Shown here piece after piece: positions 63,108-64,000 of a DNA stretch of 64,000 nucleotides (positions are counted from its first letter, which is position 1; the number at the start of each line of letters is the position of its first letter). Origin of the DNA: Listeria monocytogenes ATCC 19117. Its GTDB lineage: Bacteria > Bacillota > Bacilli > Lactobacillales > Listeriaceae. Both the position numbers and the translations under genes were made by a program. The stretch spans positions 1,860,001-1,924,000 of the forward strand of contig NC_018584.1 in the NCBI RefSeq assembly GCF_000307025.1. The letters run 5' to 3'. The notes under the pieces were generated by a model. It did not search any database. It had not been told where the DNA came from and saw only the letters and a list, made by a program, of their open reading frames with translations.

Positions 63108-63143
63108 AAAAAAAAAGCCATAAACAAATGCTTGTTTATGGCT
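63108..63143 (-). terminator. Terminator of the VanY-type gene
   Basis: Stem AGCCATAAACAA / TTGTTTATGGCT with a 3-nt loop and T9 on the minus strand. Confidence 0.92.
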
Positions 63144-63153
63144 CAAAATCTTG

Positions 63154-63978
63154 TTATTTCGCGGCATCTACTTTCTTTTGAAGTGCCTTAACATGTTCAA
63201 AAAATTCTTCTAAAGTCCAGTTGTTTTCGTAAATAATCGTTGCCGCATCCTTACCAACATAACGATAATGCCAAGATTCATATTGATACTTCGTGATAGC
63301 TTCTCGCCCTTTCATATAACGCAAGATAAAACCATAATTGTGGGCATTTTCTTGCAACCATTTGCCTTCAGGAGTTGTTCCGAATGCTTCTGTGAGTTCA
63401 TATGATTGGTTTTCTGATGAGATATCCATCGCTAAACCAGTTTGATGTTCGCTAGTACCTGGATACGCTACTGCTTCTCTCGCTTTTTGGTCACCTTTCG
63501 CATTTACTTCTGCTTGGAAGACTTCTTGCTGGCGTTTGTACGATCGATAACCAGATACGGCGAATAGTTTCTTACCATCTTTGTTCGCAGCTACGAACAT
63601 TTCTTCTAATGCAGTTGCTGCTTCTTTTCTTAGCTGTGCTTTTTCGACTTGTTGGCTGCCAAAAGAGAATGTAACATTTGGACGAACCAAGTCAGGGGGG
63701 GTATATGTTGGTTGCAATGAATAATCTTTGTTAGCTAAAACCAACATATTTTCCTCATTTTCAATATACTTTATACCATCTTTTTCTGTTAATTTATTTT
63801 GTTTATCAATGTATGGATAAAGTGGATCTTTTTCTAATTCCGCAAGTGTTTGATTGCCTGACGATTTTTGCTCCACTTTAGCGATGGAATCAGCATTTGT
63901 GCCACCAAAATATTGATCTTCCACTGTGTGGACACAACTGATGCTAACAGCTAAAGCAATTGTTAATAAAGAACTCAT
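63154..63978 (-). CDS. VanY-type D-alanyl-D-alanine carboxypeptidase (M15B)
   Basis: 274 residues. Zinc-peptidase motifs AYPGTSEHQTGLAMDIS and YESWHYRYVG are clear in the last 150 residues, with SGYRSYKRQQEVF before them. The N-terminus MSSLLTIALAVSISC lacks the basic residues of a normal signal, though Cys15 could be a lipobox. ATG 63978 follows AGGAAGG by 12 nt and an in-frame TAA lies just upstream, so no longer start exists in this sequence. Confidence 0.9.
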   Translation of the reverse strand: MSSLLTIALAVSISCVHTVEDQYFGGTNADSIAKVEQKSSGNQTLAELEKDPLYPYIDKQNKLTEKDGIKYIENEENMLVLANKDYSLQPTYTPPDLVRPNVTFSFGSQQVEKAQLRKEAATALEEMFVAANKDGKKLFAVSGYRSYKRQQEVFQAEVNAKGDQKAREAVAYPGTSEHQTGLAMDISSENQSYELTEAFGTTPEGKWLQENAHNYGFILRYMKGREAITKYQYESWHYRYVGKDAATIIYENNWTLEEFFEHVKALQKKVDAAK

Positions 63979-64000
63979 ATCTGTTTATCAACCTTCCTGT

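Overview
The window reads as a contiguous piece of a low-GC Firmicute chromosome. Gene order and protein sequences fit Listeria, most likely L. monocytogenes or a close relative. Reasons: a LipA-type HCX5R lipoprotein phosphatase follows an LPXTG protein with a giant Asp-Ala tract; the order ffh-ylxM-ftsY-smc-rnc-acpP-fabG-fabD-plsX-fapR-recG is kept; and FbpA/RqcH, a complete pyr operon, mntBCA and csoR-copA-copZ follow. Species assignment rests on recognition, not on a search. I see no phage, insertion sequence, CRISPR array, rRNA or tRNA. Most genes lie on the minus strand.

Layout. 1-5.4 kb is a surface/secreted segment: an unrecognised toroid-like protein running off the left edge, a wall-anchored LPXTG protein with 177 + 11 Asp-Ala dipeptides, and the lipoprotein phosphatase LipA. 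5.4-16.4 kb holds protein targeting (ffh, ylxM, ftsY), chromosome condensation (smc), RNase III (rnc) and the FapR-controlled phospholipid/fatty-acid genes. 16.5-22.4 kb has recG, the two-subunit serine dehydratase, fatty-acid kinase fakA and an Asp23 protein, with rpmB divergent. 22.9-35.7 kb is a long housekeeping run: thiN, rpe, rsgA, the PASTA kinase/phosphatase pair prkC-prpC, rsmB, fmt, priA, coaBC, then rpoZ, gmk and yicC. 35.8-38.3 kb, plus strand, holds rqcH/fbpA and a degenerate SDR protein. 38.3-50 kb is the pyrimidine operon pyrR-pyrP-pyrB-pyrC-carA-carB-pyrK-pyrD-pyrF-pyrE with two PyrR-type attenuators. 50-64 kb is more mixed: a small basic gene with a terminator inside its reading frame, an RsbR paralogue broken by one in-frame stop, rluD-lspA, a purine-type NCS2 permease, a MATE pump, the Mn ABC transporter, a MarR regulator, ctpA, the copper operon and a VanY-type peptidase.

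The best candidate for something undescribed is the 76-codon gene at 50074-50304. An intrinsic terminator ends in a T-run around codon 60, before the stop codon, so most transcripts should be non-stop mRNAs. The truncated product is small and very basic, and the sequence past the terminator is hydrophobic. This is the architecture known for the tmRNA-controlled ribosome rescue factors ArfA (E. coli) and BrfA (B. subtilis). Together with RqcH at 35.9 kb, the window would hold two stalled-ribosome functions.

Other points worth checking are an 18-bp hairpin directly upstream of rnc that suggests RNase III autoregulation, a 98-nt structured spacer after acpP, a restricted five-hexamer alphabet in the Asp-Ala tract, and an apparent absence of the third (pyrP-pyrB) PyrR attenuator.
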